Origin: Terrilactibacillus tamarindi
GTDB taxonomy: Bacteria; Bacillota; Bacilli; Bacillales; Sporolactobacillaceae
Length of the DNA stretch: 53,838 nucleotides
Reading direction: 5' to 3'
NCBI RefSeq assembly: GCF_009718825.1
Contig: NZ_WNHB01000024.1
Coordinates: 1-53,838 of the forward strand
Part shown: positions 19,633 through 29,715 of the stretch, piece after piece
How positions within the stretch are numbered: the stretch's first letter is position 1
Layout of the letters: every line of letters begins with the position of its first letter
Made by a program: the position numbers and the translations under genes
Notes under the pieces: model-generated
What the model was told of the DNA's origin: nothing
Seen by the model: only the letters and a program-made list of their open reading frames with translations
The model's database searches: none

Positions 19633-20457
19633 ATGAAATATAAGCGAAGCGAAAGACTCGTTGATATGACTTATTATCTTCTTAATCATCCACACCAAAT
19701 TGTTTCGCTTTCATGTTTTTCCGAACGGTATGGTTCGGCAAAGTCATCAATCAGTGAGGATTTAGCCATTGTTAAACAATCTTTTGAGATGCAAGGCACC
19801 GGTTTTTTAAAAACGATTGCAGGAGCATCGGGCGGCGTAACCTATATCCCAACAATGAGTAAAGGGGAAGCATCCAAACTTTTAACCAATCTAATTAGTC
19901 AGCTGTCGCAAGCAGAAAGGCTTCTTCCTGGCGGATACCTCTATATGACAGATGTACTAGGCAGGCCACAATATGTTAATGCCATTGGTAGAATGATCGC
20001 TACTGTATATGCATCGAATGGCGTTGATGCTGTGATGACAATGGAGACGAAAGGAATACCATTAGCCTATGCTGTCGCAACACAATTCAATGTACCTGTT
20101 GTTGTTGTTCGCCGAATTAGCAAGGTAACAGAGGGGTCAACGGTAAGTATCAATTATGTATCTGGTTCTTCGAAACGTATTCAAACCATGGTATTGCCTC
20201 GAAGAAGTCTCATTCCAGGATCTAAAGTTCTGATCGTAGATGACTTTATGAAAGCGGGAGGGACGATGAAAGGCATGATTAATCTCTGTAATGAGTTTGA
20301 GACGGAAGTAACAGGTATCGCTGTGTTTGTGGAAACAAAAGAAGAAAAGCCTAAACTAATCAATAATTATCAATCTCTTCTTAGATTATCCATTACTGAG
20401 CAGGAAACTGCGTTAAAAATAGAGAATGGAACAATATACAAAAATTTTACCCATTAG
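19633..20457 (+). CDS. purR: Purine operon repressor PurR
   Basis: A PRPP-responsive repressor of purine synthesis genes. It has 274 residues: an N-terminal winged helix ([13 protein letters not shown]...) and a C-terminal PRTase-like domain with [13 protein letters not shown] and the PRPP loop [17 protein letters not shown] lies a few bases upstream of the ATG. Its 3' end carries the ribosome site of ridA, so the two are probably coupled. It is paralogous at the fold level to the riboswitch-controlled PRTase at 904. Confidence 0.96.
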   Translation: MKYKRSERLVDMTYYLLNHPHQIVSLSCFSERYGSAKSSISEDLAIVKQSFEMQGTGFLKTIAGASGGVTYIPTMSKGEASKLLTNLISQLSQAERLLPGGYLYMTDVLGRPQYVNAIGRMIATVYASNGVDAVMTMETKGIPLAYAVATQFNVPVVVVRRISKVTEGSTVSINYVSGSSKRIQTMVLPRRSLIPGSKVLIVDDFMKAGGTMKGMINLCNEFETEVTGIAVFVETKEEKPKLINNYQSLLRLSITEQETALKIENGTIYKNFTH

Positions 20458-20467
20458 GAGGCAACTC

Positions 20468-20842
20468 ATGAAAATTACACATTCAGAACAAGCACCCGCA
20501 GCAATAGGACCTTATTCACAAGGCGTGATCGTAAATAATATATTTTATAGTTCAGGTCAAATTCCATTAACTCCAGCTGGTGGTTTAGTTAATGGGACAG
20601 TTGAGGAACAAGTTCATCAAGTATTTAGTAACATTAAAGCTGTCCTTGAAAGTGCGGGAGCATCATTAGAGACAGTGATTAAAACAACCTTATTTATTAA
20701 AGACATGAATGACTTTCCAGCTATTAATGCTGTATATGGAGAATATTTTTCAGAGCATTTACCAGCGCGTTCTTGCGTTGAGGTAGCTAGATTACCTAAA
20801 GATGTTAAAGTCGAAATGGAAGTTATTGCACTTGTAAAATAA
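20468..20842 (+). CDS. ridA: RidA family enamine/imine deaminase (YabJ)
   Basis: Hydrolyses reactive 2-aminoacrylate-type intermediates made by PLP enzymes. It has 124 residues with the YjgF/RidA signatures [20 protein letters not shown] and [17 protein letters not shown], including the substrate-binding Arg. TAGGAGG lies six bases before ATG 20468. It sits after purR, as in B. subtilis. Confidence 0.96.
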   Translation: MKITHSEQAPAAIGPYSQGVIVNNIFYSSGQIPLTPAGGLVNGTVEEQVHQVFSNIKAVLESAGASLETVIKTTLFIKDMNDFPAINAVYGEYFSEHLPARSCVEVARLPKDVKVEMEVIALVK

Positions 20843-20888
20843 TTTTTTACACCTTTCCCATAAATAATTAGAGTTTTTTTATTTTTTT

Positions 20889-20916
20889 GAAGGAATTAGA
20901 AAAAACTTGTAGAATC
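20889..20916 (+). promoter_or_regulatory. Sigma-H promoter of spoVG
   Basis: GAAGGAATT (-35 type AGGAWWW, 20891-20897), 14 bases, GAAT (20912-20915). This fits the sigma-H consensus and the known control of B. subtilis spoVG. The flanking sequence is very AT-rich, as at AbrB-repressed promoters. Confidence 0.75.
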
Positions 20917-20959
20917 TTTTTAATAGTCTATTATTTATTGGGAAAAGGTGGTGCCTTAA

Positions 20960-21250
20960 ATGGAAGTAACAGACGTTAGACTACGAAGAGTAAATACAGA
21001 TGGACGAATGAAAGCTATTGCCTCAATCACGATTGACAACGAATTTGTTGTACATGACATTCGTGTTATTGATGGAAATAACGGAATGTTTGTTGCAATG
21101 CCTAGTAAACGAACACCTGATGGAGAGTTCCGTGATATAGCCCACCCGATTACATCTAGTACAAGAGAGAAAATCCAAGTAGCTGTATTAGATGAATATT
21201 ACCGTGCTGGAGAAGAAAGTACGGCTTATGAGGAGGCAGGTGCTTCATAA
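20960..21250 (+). CDS. spoVG: SpoVG regulator of septation and stationary-phase functions
   Basis: A 96-residue RNA/DNA-binding protein. [43 protein letters not shown] and DIAHPI are the conserved family blocks (given in parts). In Bacillus it affects asymmetric septation and stationary-phase genes. AAAGGTGGTG precedes the ATG. The 459-base gap to glmU holds a terminator at 21438-21470 and a promoter at 21634-21662; the rest shows nothing clear. Confidence 0.97.
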   Translation: MEVTDVRLRRVNTDGRMKAIASITIDNEFVVHDIRVIDGNNGMFVAMPSKRTPDGEFRDIAHPITSSTREKIQVAVLDEYYRAGEESTAYEEAGAS

Positions 21251-21437
21251 TTTAGTTTATATAACTAAATCTAGATCGAAAATTTGAGATAGTTATGATT
21301 TGAAGATTTAGATGCACCTGTCTTTCAATGCCCTTTTTATCTCTTTCATAGAAATTATTGGATTAACGGGTTACCTGATTGCATATCCAGATATCTGAGG
21401 TAAATTGGGAATAAGAATACAAAATGTATGACAATTT

Positions 21438-21470
21438 GAGATCTAAATCAAAAAATTAGATCTCTTTTTT
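21438..21470 (+). terminator. Terminator after spoVG
   Basis: GAGATCTAA pairs with TTAGATCTC, followed by TTTTTT. It lies 190 bases after the spoVG stop. Confidence 0.88.
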
Positions 21471-21633
21471 GTGGCTCAATTTTATAAAAATATTCCCTCC
21501 GCATTTTTAATCAGACAAGCATTTGTTTCCGCTCCCTCATGCTCAAACAATTCCCGTATTTTACGTTATCTGGTCATAAGTCTACTTTTTGTCAAATTGG
21601 TGTAGTGATAAGATGGTTATTTTATTCATTATC

Positions 21634-21662
21634 TTGAAAAACGTCCTTTTTTAAGCTATAGT
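21634..21662 (+). promoter_or_regulatory. Sigma-A promoter of glmU-prs
   Basis: TTGAAA, 17 bases, TATAGT, about 48 bases before the chosen glmU start. Confidence 0.7.
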
Positions 21663-21709
21663 CTAAATGAATGAACGGGAGGAACGATAAGTTATATGGA
21701 GGTTTGGTA

Positions 21710-23089
21710 ATGGTTAATCGCTATGCCGTCATCTTAGCTGCTGGTCAGGGAACTAGGATGAAGTCTAAATTATATAAAGTTCTGCATCCTGTTTGCGGAA
21801 AACCGATGATACAGCATATTGTAGATGAATTGAACGGACTTTCATTTGATCGAACAGTTACTGTCATTGGTCATGGTGCAGAAGCGGTAAAACGCCAGTT
21901 AGGTCAATCAACTGAGTATGCCTTGCAAGAAAAACAACTTGGAACTGCTCATGCAGTCAATCAAACAGCCCCTCTTTTAAATCAACTCATTGGGACAACA
22001 GTCGTTCTTTGTGGAGATACACCACTTATCACGAAAGAAACGATAAAGGATCTATTGGATTACCATGATAAGACAGGGGCATCTGCGACTGTTTTAACGA
22101 CGATTATGGATAATCCATTTGGATATGGTCGAATTATTCGCAAGTCGACCGGTGAACTCGCTCGTATCGTTGAAGAAAAAGATACCACACAGGACGAAAA
22201 GTTAGTAAAAGAAATTAATACAGGTATCTATTGCTTTGACAATCAAAAATTATTTGAAACTCTCAAAAAAGTTAATAACAATAACGCCCAAGGTGAATAC
22301 TATTTGCCAGATGTTATTGAAATATTAACAAAATCCTCCGAAAAAGTTGCCGCATATTCCATTGATAATGAAGATGAAACCATAGGTGTAAATGATCGTG
22401 TAGCTCTATCTATCGCTGAAAAGCTCATGAGAAAAAGAATTAACGAACATCATATGCGATCAGGAGTCACGCTCATTGATCCTGATACAACCTATTTATC
22501 CAGTGATTGTCAAATTGGTCCGGATACAATTATTTATCCAGGAACAAGCATCAAAGGCAAGACGATGATAGGAGAACAGTGTGAGATTGGTCCGCATACC
22601 GAGATAATGTCTTGTGAGATTGGTGTCAATACGTCAGTAAAACAATCTGTACTAGAGAATAGCTCGATTGGTAATGATGTACATATCGGACCGTTTGCAC
22701 ATATTAGACCTGAGTCTCACATTGGTGATGAAGTCAAAATAGGTAATTTTGTTGAAGTGAAAAAGTCAACAATCGGAAATCGAAGTAAAGCTTCACATTT
22801 AACCTATATCGGAGATTCTGAAATAGGGAAAGATGTGAATTTTGGCTGCGGATCAATTACTGTGAATTACGATGGTAAAAATAAATATTTAACACGAGTG
22901 GAAGATGGAGCGTTTATTGGTTGTAATGCGAATCTCATAGCTCCTGTGACTGTTGGAAAAGGTGCGTTTATTGCTGCAGGTTCTACAATCACTCAATCGG
23001 TTAATGATGATAGTCTAGCCATAGCTAGAGCACGCCAAGTAAATAAAGAAAATTATACCCATAAACTCGAATTTAAGAAAAACAAATAA
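21710..23089 (+). CDS. glmU: Bifunctional GlcN-1-P acetyltransferase / UDP-GlcNAc pyrophosphorylase
   Basis: Makes UDP-GlcNAc for peptidoglycan and teichoic acids. It has 459 residues: an N-terminal nucleotidyltransferase ([20 protein letters not shown]) and a C-terminal left-handed beta-helix with hexapeptide repeats, including the acetyltransferase region GNFVEVKKS and HLTYIGD. ATG 21710 has GGAGG eight bases upstream; ATG 21671 is in frame but adds 13 unrelated residues. prs follows 17 bases later. Confidence 0.96.
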   Translation: MVNRYAVILAAGQGTRMKSKLYKVLHPVCGKPMIQHIVDELNGLSFDRTVTVIGHGAEAVKRQLGQSTEYALQEKQLGTAHAVNQTAPLLNQLIGTTVVLCGDTPLITKETIKDLLDYHDKTGASATVLTTIMDNPFGYGRIIRKSTGELARIVEEKDTTQDEKLVKEINTGIYCFDNQKLFETLKKVNNNNAQGEYYLPDVIEILTKSSEKVAAYSIDNEDETIGVNDRVALSIAEKLMRKRINEHHMRSGVTLIDPDTTYLSSDCQIGPDTIIYPGTSIKGKTMIGEQCEIGPHTEIMSCEIGVNTSVKQSVLENSSIGNDVHIGPFAHIRPESHIGDEVKIGNFVEVKKSTIGNRSKASHLTYIGDSEIGKDVNFGCGSITVNYDGKNKYLTRVEDGAFIGCNANLIAPVTVGKGAFIAAGSTITQSVNDDSLAIARARQVNKENYTHKLEFKKNK

Positions 23090-23106
23090 CGGAGGGCGTT
23101 TTAAGC

Positions 23107-24057
23107 ATGGTGAATTATTTAGACCCCAATTTGAAGATTTTTAGCCTTAACTCTAATCCTGAATTAGCACAACAAATTGCAGATCATATTGGGCTTAATC
23201 TTGGTAAATGTTCAGTCGCTCAGTTCAGTGATGGTGAAATCCAAATCAATATTGAAGAGAGTATTCGTGGTTGCGATGTTTATGTTATTCAGTCAACGTC
23301 TTATCCTGTAAACCTCCACTTGATGCAGCTTTTAATTATGATTGATGCATTGAAAAGAGCTTCAGCGAAGACGATTAATGTTGTCATGCCCTATTACGGT
23401 TATGCAAGACAGGACCGTAAAGCTAGAGCTCGTGAGCCTATTACAGCTAAACTCGTAGCGAATTTGCTTGAAACAGCTGGAGCAACACGCGTATTAAGTT
23501 TAGATCTTCATGCTCCACAAGTACAAGGTTTCTTCGATATTCCTGTGGACCAATTGGTTGGAGCACCGATTCTTTCCGATTACTTTGAAAAGAAAAATTT
23601 GGATGATCTTGTGGTTGTTTCCCCAGACCATGGTGGGGTCACACGAGCACGTAAAATGGCGGATCGTTTAAAAACACCGATTGCCATTATTGATAAAAGA
23701 CGCCCTCGCCCAAATGTATCAGAAGTTATGAATATTGTTGGTGATGTAGAAGGAAAAACAGCGATCATAATTGACGATATTATCGATACAGCTGGGTCAA
23801 TCACGCTTGCTGCCAAAGCTCTGAAAGAAAAAGGGGCTAAAAAAGTTTATGCATGTTGTACGCACCCTGTATTATCGGGACCTGCAATTGAGAGAATTGA
23901 AGAATCGCCAATTTGTGAGTTAGTCATCACGAACACCATTCCATTGTCACCAGAGAAGCAAATTGATAAAATTACACAATTGACGGTAGCTCCACTCATT
24001 GGAGAAGCGATAATTTCGATACATGAAAAATTATCAGTCAGCCGTTTATTTAATTAA
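23107..24057 (+). CDS. prs: Ribose-phosphate pyrophosphokinase (PRPP synthetase)
   Basis: Makes PRPP from ribose-5-phosphate and ATP for purine, pyrimidine, His and Trp synthesis. It has 316 residues. Motifs: [15 protein letters not shown] (catalytic region), [11 protein letters not shown], and the PRPP-binding [15 protein letters not shown] lies upstream of the ATG. It is cotranscribed with glmU. Its product feeds purR and the PRTases also encoded in this window. Confidence 0.97.
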   Translation: MVNYLDPNLKIFSLNSNPELAQQIADHIGLNLGKCSVAQFSDGEIQINIEESIRGCDVYVIQSTSYPVNLHLMQLLIMIDALKRASAKTINVVMPYYGYARQDRKARAREPITAKLVANLLETAGATRVLSLDLHAPQVQGFFDIPVDQLVGAPILSDYFEKKNLDDLVVVSPDHGGVTRARKMADRLKTPIAIIDKRRPRPNVSEVMNIVGDVEGKTAIIIDDIIDTAGSITLAAKALKEKGAKKVYACCTHPVLSGPAIERIEESPICELVITNTIPLSPEKQIDKITQLTVAPLIGEAIISIHEKLSVSRLFN

Positions 24058-24112
24058 TTATTTTAAAAATACGTTAACTTTTAAAAAAATAGAGGAAAAT
24101 GACCATATTTAT

Positions 24113-24138
24113 GTTTTAAACCTAAGAATAGTGGTAAG
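24113..24138 (+). promoter_or_regulatory. Possible sigma-B-type promoter of ctc
   Basis: GTTTTA, 14 bases, GGTAAG, resembling sigma-B (GTTT / GGGWAW) with mismatches in the -10. B. subtilis ctc is a classic sigma-B gene. A TATACT at 24141 without a good -35 is an alternative. Confidence 0.35.
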
Positions 24139-24166
24139 CTATACTAAGGAAAGGAAGTGTCCAAAT

Positions 24167-24772
24167 ATGGTATTATTGAATGCTAACCTAAGGGATCATT
24201 CAAAAAAATCAATCATTAAGGACTTAAGAAAACAAAAAAAAATTCCTGCAGTTGTTTATGGGAAAGATGTGGGAAATAAATCTATTTCTGTGAATGAAAG
24301 TGATATTTTAAAAGCTTTCCATTCAGAAGGAAGAAATGCAATCTTCCAATTGAAATTAGATGGGAACCAAGAAACTCCAGTCATGGTTCATGACATGCAA
24401 TTAGATCCACTTACTGGTCTAATTATGCACCTTGATTTTCTAGGAGTAGATATGAACACGGAAGTAGAAGCCGTAGTTCCAGTCGTACTTAAAGGTGAAG
24501 CATCAGGTGGCGGTGTTGTTCAATTAACTGAAAGCGAATTGACTGTTCGTGCATTGCCAAATAATATTCCTTCAGTTATTGAAGTTGATATCTCTGGTTT
24601 AACTTCAGGAGATCATATTAAAATTGAAGACCTTAAAGCAGGCAGAGATTATAGCTTTGTAGGACATGCTGATGAGATGGTCGTATCTGTATCTCATGTT
24701 GATCAAGTAGAAGAAGCAGAGGCATCCGAGGATACGGAAACACCTGAACCATCAGCACCAGCTGAAGCTTAA
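24167..24772 (+). CDS. ctc: Ribosomal protein bL25, general stress type (Ctc)
   Basis: A 5S-rRNA-binding ribosomal protein of the long CTC/TL5 form: an N-terminal bL25 domain (LRKQKKIPAVVYGK) and a C-terminal TL5 beta domain, ending in an acidic tail rich in Glu, Pro and Ala. It has 201 residues (B. subtilis 204). ATG 24167 follows AAAGGAAG by about ten bases; the same frame is open back to 24023 inside prs but without family similarity. Confidence 0.94.
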   Translation: MVLLNANLRDHSKKSIIKDLRKQKKIPAVVYGKDVGNKSISVNESDILKAFHSEGRNAIFQLKLDGNQETPVMVHDMQLDPLTGLIMHLDFLGVDMNTEVEAVVPVVLKGEASGGGVVQLTESELTVRALPNNIPSVIEVDISGLTSGDHIKIEDLKAGRDYSFVGHADEMVVSVSHVDQVEEAEASEDTETPEPSAPAEA

Positions 24773-24818
24773 TTATCCGGCATTGATGGAAGATAAATGG
24801 ATTAGAATAGAAAAGGTA

Positions 24819-24857
24819 TACAGACGTAATCTGTTATTAAGGGTTGCGTCTGTTTTT
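24819..24857 (+). terminator. Terminator after ctc
   Basis: ACAGACG pairs with CGTCTGT over a 20-base loop and is followed by TTTTATA. Confidence 0.75.
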
Positions 24858-24943
24858 ATACGGGTTAAATGAAGGATAAGAAATGGTTGTTATAAGTGTG
24901 TTATAGGAATAAGCTCTTATTTAATGTTGTGAGGGGAATATCT

Positions 24944-25501
24944 ATGAAAGTGATTGTAGGATTAGGGAATATTGGTTCTGAATTTGACCATACAAGGCAT
25001 AATATAGGATTTGAGGTGATTGATTATTTAGCCAATCAGTATCATCTTCCACTTTCAAAAACCAAATTTAACGCCATGTATGGAAAAGGAATCATAGAAG
25101 GAGAAGAGTGCCTGCTCGTTAAACCACTAACCTATATGAACCGTTCAGGAGAAGCGGTGGCTCCCATCCTTAAATTTTTCAAGGTTTCTGTTGATGATCT
25201 TATCGTTGTTTATGATGATTTAGACCTGCCTATTGGCAAGATAAGGTTGAGGCAAAAAGGAAGTGCAGGAGGGCATAATGGGATAAAATCGATTATTAGT
25301 CATTTGCAAACGCAGGATTTTAAAAGAATTAAAATTGGCATTGGTAGACCTGATGGTCGTGAAAAAGTGGTTAATTATGTCCTTCAGCGTTTCTCCAAGG
25401 AGCAAATGATCGAAATGTCTCCAGCGATAGAAAGAGCTGCCGAAGCTATTGTTAAGGGATTGAACTTACCCTTCGTTAAGGTTATGAATACCTTCAATTA
25501 A
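24944..25501 (+). CDS. pth: Peptidyl-tRNA hydrolase (SpoVC)
   Basis: Releases tRNA from stalled peptidyl-tRNA. It has 185 residues: VGLGNIG, the catalytic His in HTRHNIGFEVID, NRSGEAV and VYDDLDLPIGKIRLR, and GSAGGHNGIKSI. GAGGGG lies upstream of ATG 24944. The same gene was found as spoVC in B. subtilis through a sporulation mutation. A family 2 repeat follows before fin. Confidence 0.96.
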   Translation: MKVIVGLGNIGSEFDHTRHNIGFEVIDYLANQYHLPLSKTKFNAMYGKGIIEGEECLLVKPLTYMNRSGEAVAPILKFFKVSVDDLIVVYDDLDLPIGKIRLRQKGSAGGHNGIKSIISHLQTQDFKRIKIGIGRPDGREKVVNYVLQRFSKEQMIEMSPAIERAAEAIVKGLNLPFVKVMNTFN

Positions 25502-25518
25502 TGGATTCTTTGTTGGAA

Positions 25519-25660
25519 CTTTATCCCGCTCAAGCGGCGAATGGCCCCCCGCCTCAAGGTAATGTTAGTGGGGGATAACGGCCCGCATCCCTGATTGGTT
25601 CAAACTTACAATTAGTAGGGGATAAAGAAAACCCCACCTGAGTAAAGTTTCATTTTATAG
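25519..25660 (+). repeat. Family 2 dispersed repeat (copy 2a)
   Basis: Starts TTTATCCCGCTCAAGCGGCG and ends CACCTGAGTAAAGTTTCATTTTA. Internal blocks GTGGGGGATAAC, TGATTGGTTCA and AGGGGATAAAGAA align with copy 2b at 40545. It fills most of the pth-fin gap (25502-25760); the rest holds the fin promoter. Confidence 0.75.
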
Positions 25661-25699
25661 TCTTCTTTATTGTCCTTTTTTAAATTCACCGTTAAAATA

Positions 25700-25729
25700 G
25701 AATAAATGCTCTTTGACGTGGTGATACTA
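25700..25729 (+). promoter_or_regulatory. Sigma-F-type promoter of fin
   Basis: GAATA (-35-like), 15 bases, then GGTGATACTA, which fits the sigma-F -10 pattern GGnrAnAnTw at every defined position. fin is a sigma-F gene in B. subtilis. Confidence 0.5.
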
Positions 25730-25760
25730 AAATAGTATTAACAACGTTAGGAGGGCACCG

Positions 25761-25991
25761 ATGAATATTATCTATAAATGCCGTCATTGCGGGGCAAAAA
25801 TAGGAAGTATTAGATCTGATCACATCGAAGAAAGCACCCTTGGTTTTGATCATTTAACAGATCATGAAAGACAAGAGATGATACAATCTAATCAAGAAGG
25901 ACAAATTCAAGTCATGGCGATTTGTGAAGATTGTCAGGAAACATTAGATAAATATCCTGAGTATCATCAATGGGAGACTTTCATACAATGA
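25761..25991 (+). CDS. fin: Anti-sigma-F factor Fin (YabK)
   Basis: A 76-residue zinc-binding protein with CRHC near the N-terminus (C7, C10) and CEDC (about C55, C58), plus the conserved STLGFDHLTDHERQEMI block. In B. subtilis Fin shuts off sigma-F in the forespore so that sigma-G can take over. GGAGG lies upstream of the ATG. It is 40 bases ahead of mfd. Together with csfB, the window holds two small zinc anti-sigma proteins of the forespore switch. Confidence 0.93.
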   Translation: MNIIYKCRHCGAKIGSIRSDHIEESTLGFDHLTDHERQEMIQSNQEGQIQVMAICEDCQETLDKYPEYHQWETFIQ

Positions 25992-26031
25992 CAATAGAGA
26001 TTCGAAATAGTCGTCAGGCAAGGGGAGGGAT

Positions 26032-29000
26032 ATGCCTGTGTTAGGATTAAAAACATATTTTGAAAATCATATTCAAGATGTTGATATGATACTAGAAGGT
26101 TACAATGAAGGAATGAAGAATCAGCTTGTTTCTGGCTTAGCAGGTAGTGCTAAGTCTTTATGGCTTTCCTCATTATTTTTAAAAAGTGATAAAACAATGG
26201 TTGTTGTCACACATAATTTACTGCAAGCTCAGAAATTATATGATGATTTGGAGGACCTTGTTGAATCTGAATCAATTTATTTATACCCAGTCAATGATTT
26301 AATAGCCTCAGAGATTGCCATCTCAAGTCCAGAGCTACTTTCAGGGCGTATCGATGTTTTAAATCATTTGGTTAAAAAAGAAAAAGCCATTATTATTATA
26401 CCTATTGCAGGTTTTAAACGTTTACTAGCACCGTCTTATCTGTGGAAAGCTGGTATGCAATCTTTTTCAATCGGTGACGTGATTGATCTAAAGGAAGTCG
26501 TGCAGCACTTTGTAAGTACAGGTTATGTTAGGGAAACAATGGTCACATCTCCAGGAGAATTCAGTGTACGTGGGGGCATTATTGATGTTTATCCATTAAC
26601 AGAAGACCAGCCGGTTCGTATTGAACTTTTTGATGATGAGATAGATTCTATCCGTTATTTTGATAGTGATACGCAGCGTTCACAAGAAAAAATTAATCAA
26701 ATAACGATCGGGCCAGCTAAAGAAATGATCCTATTTCCCGAACAAATAGAACAGCTACAGGAAGAACTTGAAAGCGCATTATCAAAAACACTCCAGAAAG
26801 TAAAGGACAAAACGGTTAAAGAAGCGTTAAGTACGCATATAGGAGAAGAAATCGAAGCATTAAGACAAGGACAAATCTTTCAAGGGATTTCAAAATACAT
26901 AGCCCTTCTTTACAAAAAACAAACGACCATTCTTGATTATTTACCTGCTAATAGTTTGATTGTTATAGATGAAGTTAGTAGAGTTCAAGAGACTTCGGAT
27001 CAGCTAGATCGTGAGGAGGCGGAATGGCAAACCGCACTGCTTCAAAAGGGCGAAATGGTACGAGATATTACTTTGTCTAAAAATTGGAATATCATCCTTG
27101 AGGAAATGCATCAACCCACGCTATTACTGTCTCTTTTCTTAAGGCACCATGGCCATATTCAGCCTCAGAATATTTTGAATGTATCTTGTCGTACGATGCA
27201 AAACTTCCATGGACAAATTAATCTTCTTCATACTGAATGTGAACGTTGGCAGAAGAGCAACTATGCCGTTGTTTTTTTAGCTTCCAGTAAAGAAAGAGCC
27301 ATAAAACTGGAAAATGTTTTAAAAGATTATCATATTGATGCTCATTACATTGAACGTAAATCCGTTCCTCAAGCATCTGTTAATCACATTACGATCGGAC
27401 ATCTAGAAAGTGGGTTTGAACTTCCCGCCCAAAAATTGGCTGTTATCACTGAAAAGGAAATATTTAACCGCAAAGTCACTAAGAAGTCTCGCCGTAACAA
27501 GAAGTTAACCAATGCTGAAAGATTGAAAAACTACAATGAACTCAATATTGGTGATTATGTCGTCCATATTGATCATGGGATTGGTAAGTATATAGGCATC
27601 CAGACCCTTGAAGTTAACGGCATTCACAAAGACTATATGCATATCGTTTATAAAGGGAACGATAAACTATATGTCCCAGTTGAACATATCGATCAGGTCC
27701 AAAAATACGTTGGATCAGATGGAAAAGAGCCCAAGCTTTATGCTCTTGGAGGAACTGAATGGAAAAAGGTTAAACGAAAGGCCAAGTCATCGATTCAAGA
27801 TATCGCCGATGATTTAATTAAATTGTATGCTGAGAGAGAAGCAAGCAAAGGGTATGCCTTTAGTCCAGATGGTAATGAACAGCAAGCTTTTGATGCTGCT
27901 TTCCCATATCAGGAAACAGACGATCAATTACAGGCCATTGAGGAAATTAAAAAAGACATGGAAAAGACACGTCCAATGGATCGACTTTTGTGTGGTGATG
28001 TCGGTTACGGTAAAACAGAGGTAGCCCTAAGAGCCGCATTTAAGGCCATAGCAGATGGTAAACAAGTGGCTTTTCTTGTTCCAACAACGATTCTTGCTCA
28101 ACAACATTTTGAGACATCACTTGAGCGTTTTGAGGATTTTCCTGTGAATATTGGTTTATTAAGCCGATTCCGTAGTCGAAAACAACAACAAGAGGTCCTT
28201 GATGGACTCAAAAAAGGCACGGTTGATATGGTTATTGGGACTCATCGTCTTTTATCTAAAGATGTCGTATACAAAGATCTTGGTTTACTGATTGTGGATG
28301 AAGAGCAACGTTTTGGAGTGACGCATAAAGAGAAAATTAAAAAGTTAAAAGCGAATGTTGACGTTTTAACATTAACGGCAACACCGATTCCAAGAACACT
28401 TCACATGTCGATGCTTGGCGTTCGTGATTTATCAGTTATTGAAACGCCTCCTGAGAATCGTTTTCCGGTACAAACCTATGTAACGGAATATAATGGAGCT
28501 CTTATTAAAGAATCTATTGAGCGGGAACTCGCACGCGGGGGACAAGTTTATTTCCTTTATAACCGTGTCGAAACCATTCAAAGAATGGCAGAACAAATCT
28601 CTACGCTCGTCCCGGATGCAAAAGTGACATTTGCCCATGGTCAAATGAAAGAAACAGAACTCGAATCCACTATGATAGACTTCTTAGAAGGGGCTTATGA
28701 TGTTTTAGTCAGTACGACCATTATAGAAACAGGGGTGGATATCCCGAATGTGAATACATTGATCGTTCATCATGCTGATAGGATGGGATTATCGCAACTC
28801 TATCAATTGCGTGGGCGTGTAGGTCGGTCAAATCGGGTTGCCTATGCGTATTTCACGTATGAAAGGGACAAAGTGATCAATGAAGCTGCTGAAAAGCGAT
28901 TACAGGCGATTAAAGAATTTACAGAGCTTGGATCAGGATTTAAGATTGCCATGCGAGATTTGTCTATCAGAGGGGCAGGAAATTTACTCGGTGCCGAGCA

Positions 29001-29577
29001 GCATGGGTTTATCGATTCGGTTGGATTTGATCTCTATTCCAAAATGCTTGAAGATGCAGTGAATGAAAAAAGAGGCCAGGTTCAAGAAAAAGCTCAGGAT
29101 CAAGTGATATTAGATATTGAATCTGATGCCTATATCCCGGATAGCTATATCGAGGATTCTCTGCAAAAAATAGATATGTACAAACGGTTTAAAGACATAG
29201 ACTCAATGAAAGATATTGCTGAACTACAAGATGAAATGATCGATCGGTTTGGTGATTACCCAGCAGAAGTCGATGAATTATTCACGGCTTCAAAAATTAA
29301 AGTCATTGCAGAACGGTTGTTTGTTGAGCGGATTAAGCAGAATAAACAACAATTACAACTTACTTTCTCAGAAGATGGATCGAAAAAAATTGATCGTGTG
29401 AAATTATTTGAAACGGTCGCACAACTGGGAAAAGGTATTGGGCTTGGAGCTGAAGGGCAAAAAATCAAATTAACCATTAAAACAGCAAACAGGGCATCTA
29501 GCGCCTCTCTAAATGACTTTTTAAAGCCTTTAGAAAGGATATATCAATCTCAGTTAGAAGAAGAAAAAGTAGGTTAA
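26032..29577 (+). CDS. mfd: Transcription-repair coupling factor Mfd
   Basis: An ATP-dependent translocase that removes stalled RNA polymerase and recruits UvrA. It has 1181 residues: an N-terminal UvrB-like region, the RNA-polymerase-interacting domain (about 505-570, with VVHIDHGIGKYIGI), a RecG-like helicase core with Walker A GDVGYGKTE (about 655) and DEEQ (about 757), the TRG region (RGAGNLLG), and a C-terminal TRCF domain. GGAGG sits only three bases before ATG 26032; GTG 26038 at nine bases is an equally good start. The ORF is intact. Confidence 0.97.
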   Translation: MPVLGLKTYFENHIQDVDMILEGYNEGMKNQLVSGLAGSAKSLWLSSLFLKSDKTMVVVTHNLLQAQKLYDDLEDLVESESIYLYPVNDLIASEIAISSPELLSGRIDVLNHLVKKEKAIIIIPIAGFKRLLAPSYLWKAGMQSFSIGDVIDLKEVVQHFVSTGYVRETMVTSPGEFSVRGGIIDVYPLTEDQPVRIELFDDEIDSIRYFDSDTQRSQEKINQITIGPAKEMILFPEQIEQLQEELESALSKTLQKVKDKTVKEALSTHIGEEIEALRQGQIFQGISKYIALLYKKQTTILDYLPANSLIVIDEVSRVQETSDQLDREEAEWQTALLQKGEMVRDITLSKNWNIILEEMHQPTLLLSLFLRHHGHIQPQNILNVSCRTMQNFHGQINLLHTECERWQKSNYAVVFLASSKERAIKLENVLKDYHIDAHYIERKSVPQASVNHITIGHLESGFELPAQKLAVITEKEIFNRKVTKKSRRNKKLTNAERLKNYNELNIGDYVVHIDHGIGKYIGIQTLEVNGIHKDYMHIVYKGNDKLYVPVEHIDQVQKYVGSDGKEPKLYALGGTEWKKVKRKAKSSIQDIADDLIKLYAEREASKGYAFSPDGNEQQAFDAAFPYQETDDQLQAIEEIKKDMEKTRPMDRLLCGDVGYGKTEVALRAAFKAIADGKQVAFLVPTTILAQQHFETSLERFEDFPVNIGLLSRFRSRKQQQEVLDGLKKGTVDMVIGTHRLLSKDVVYKDLGLLIVDEEQRFGVTHKEKIKKLKANVDVLTLTATPIPRTLHMSMLGVRDLSVIETPPENRFPVQTYVTEYNGALIKESIERELARGGQVYFLYNRVETIQRMAEQISTLVPDAKVTFAHGQMKETELESTMIDFLEGAYDVLVSTTIIETGVDIPNVNTLIVHHADRMGLSQLYQLRGRVGRSNRVAYAYFTYERDKVINEAAEKRLQAIKEFTELGSGFKIAMRDLSIRGAGNLLGAEQHGFIDSVGFDLYSKMLEDAVNEKRGQVQEKAQDQVILDIESDAYIPDSYIEDSLQKIDMYKRFKDIDSMKDIAELQDEMIDRFGDYPAEVDELFTASKIKVIAERLFVERIKQNKQQLQLTFSEDGSKKIDRVKLFETVAQLGKGIGLGAEGQKIKLTIKTANRASSASLNDFLKPLERIYQSQLEEEKVG

Positions 29578-29616
29578 CTAGCCAGGTTGTCAGCATACGT
29601 TTATTTTCCAATTTCA

Positions 29617-29647
29617 TGAATAGTTCGAGCAGATAAGTAAAATACTA
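29617..29647 (+). promoter_or_regulatory. Sigma-G promoter of spoVT
   Basis: TGAATA, 18 bases, AATACTA: perfect for the -35 and six of seven for the CATACTA -10. spoVT is transcribed by sigma-G in B. subtilis. Confidence 0.75.
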
Positions 29648-29715
29648 GCAATAGAATTAACATTTACTCTTGTTGACATAATCTTTACTCACATTCATGA
29701 AAGAGAGGAAATTGT

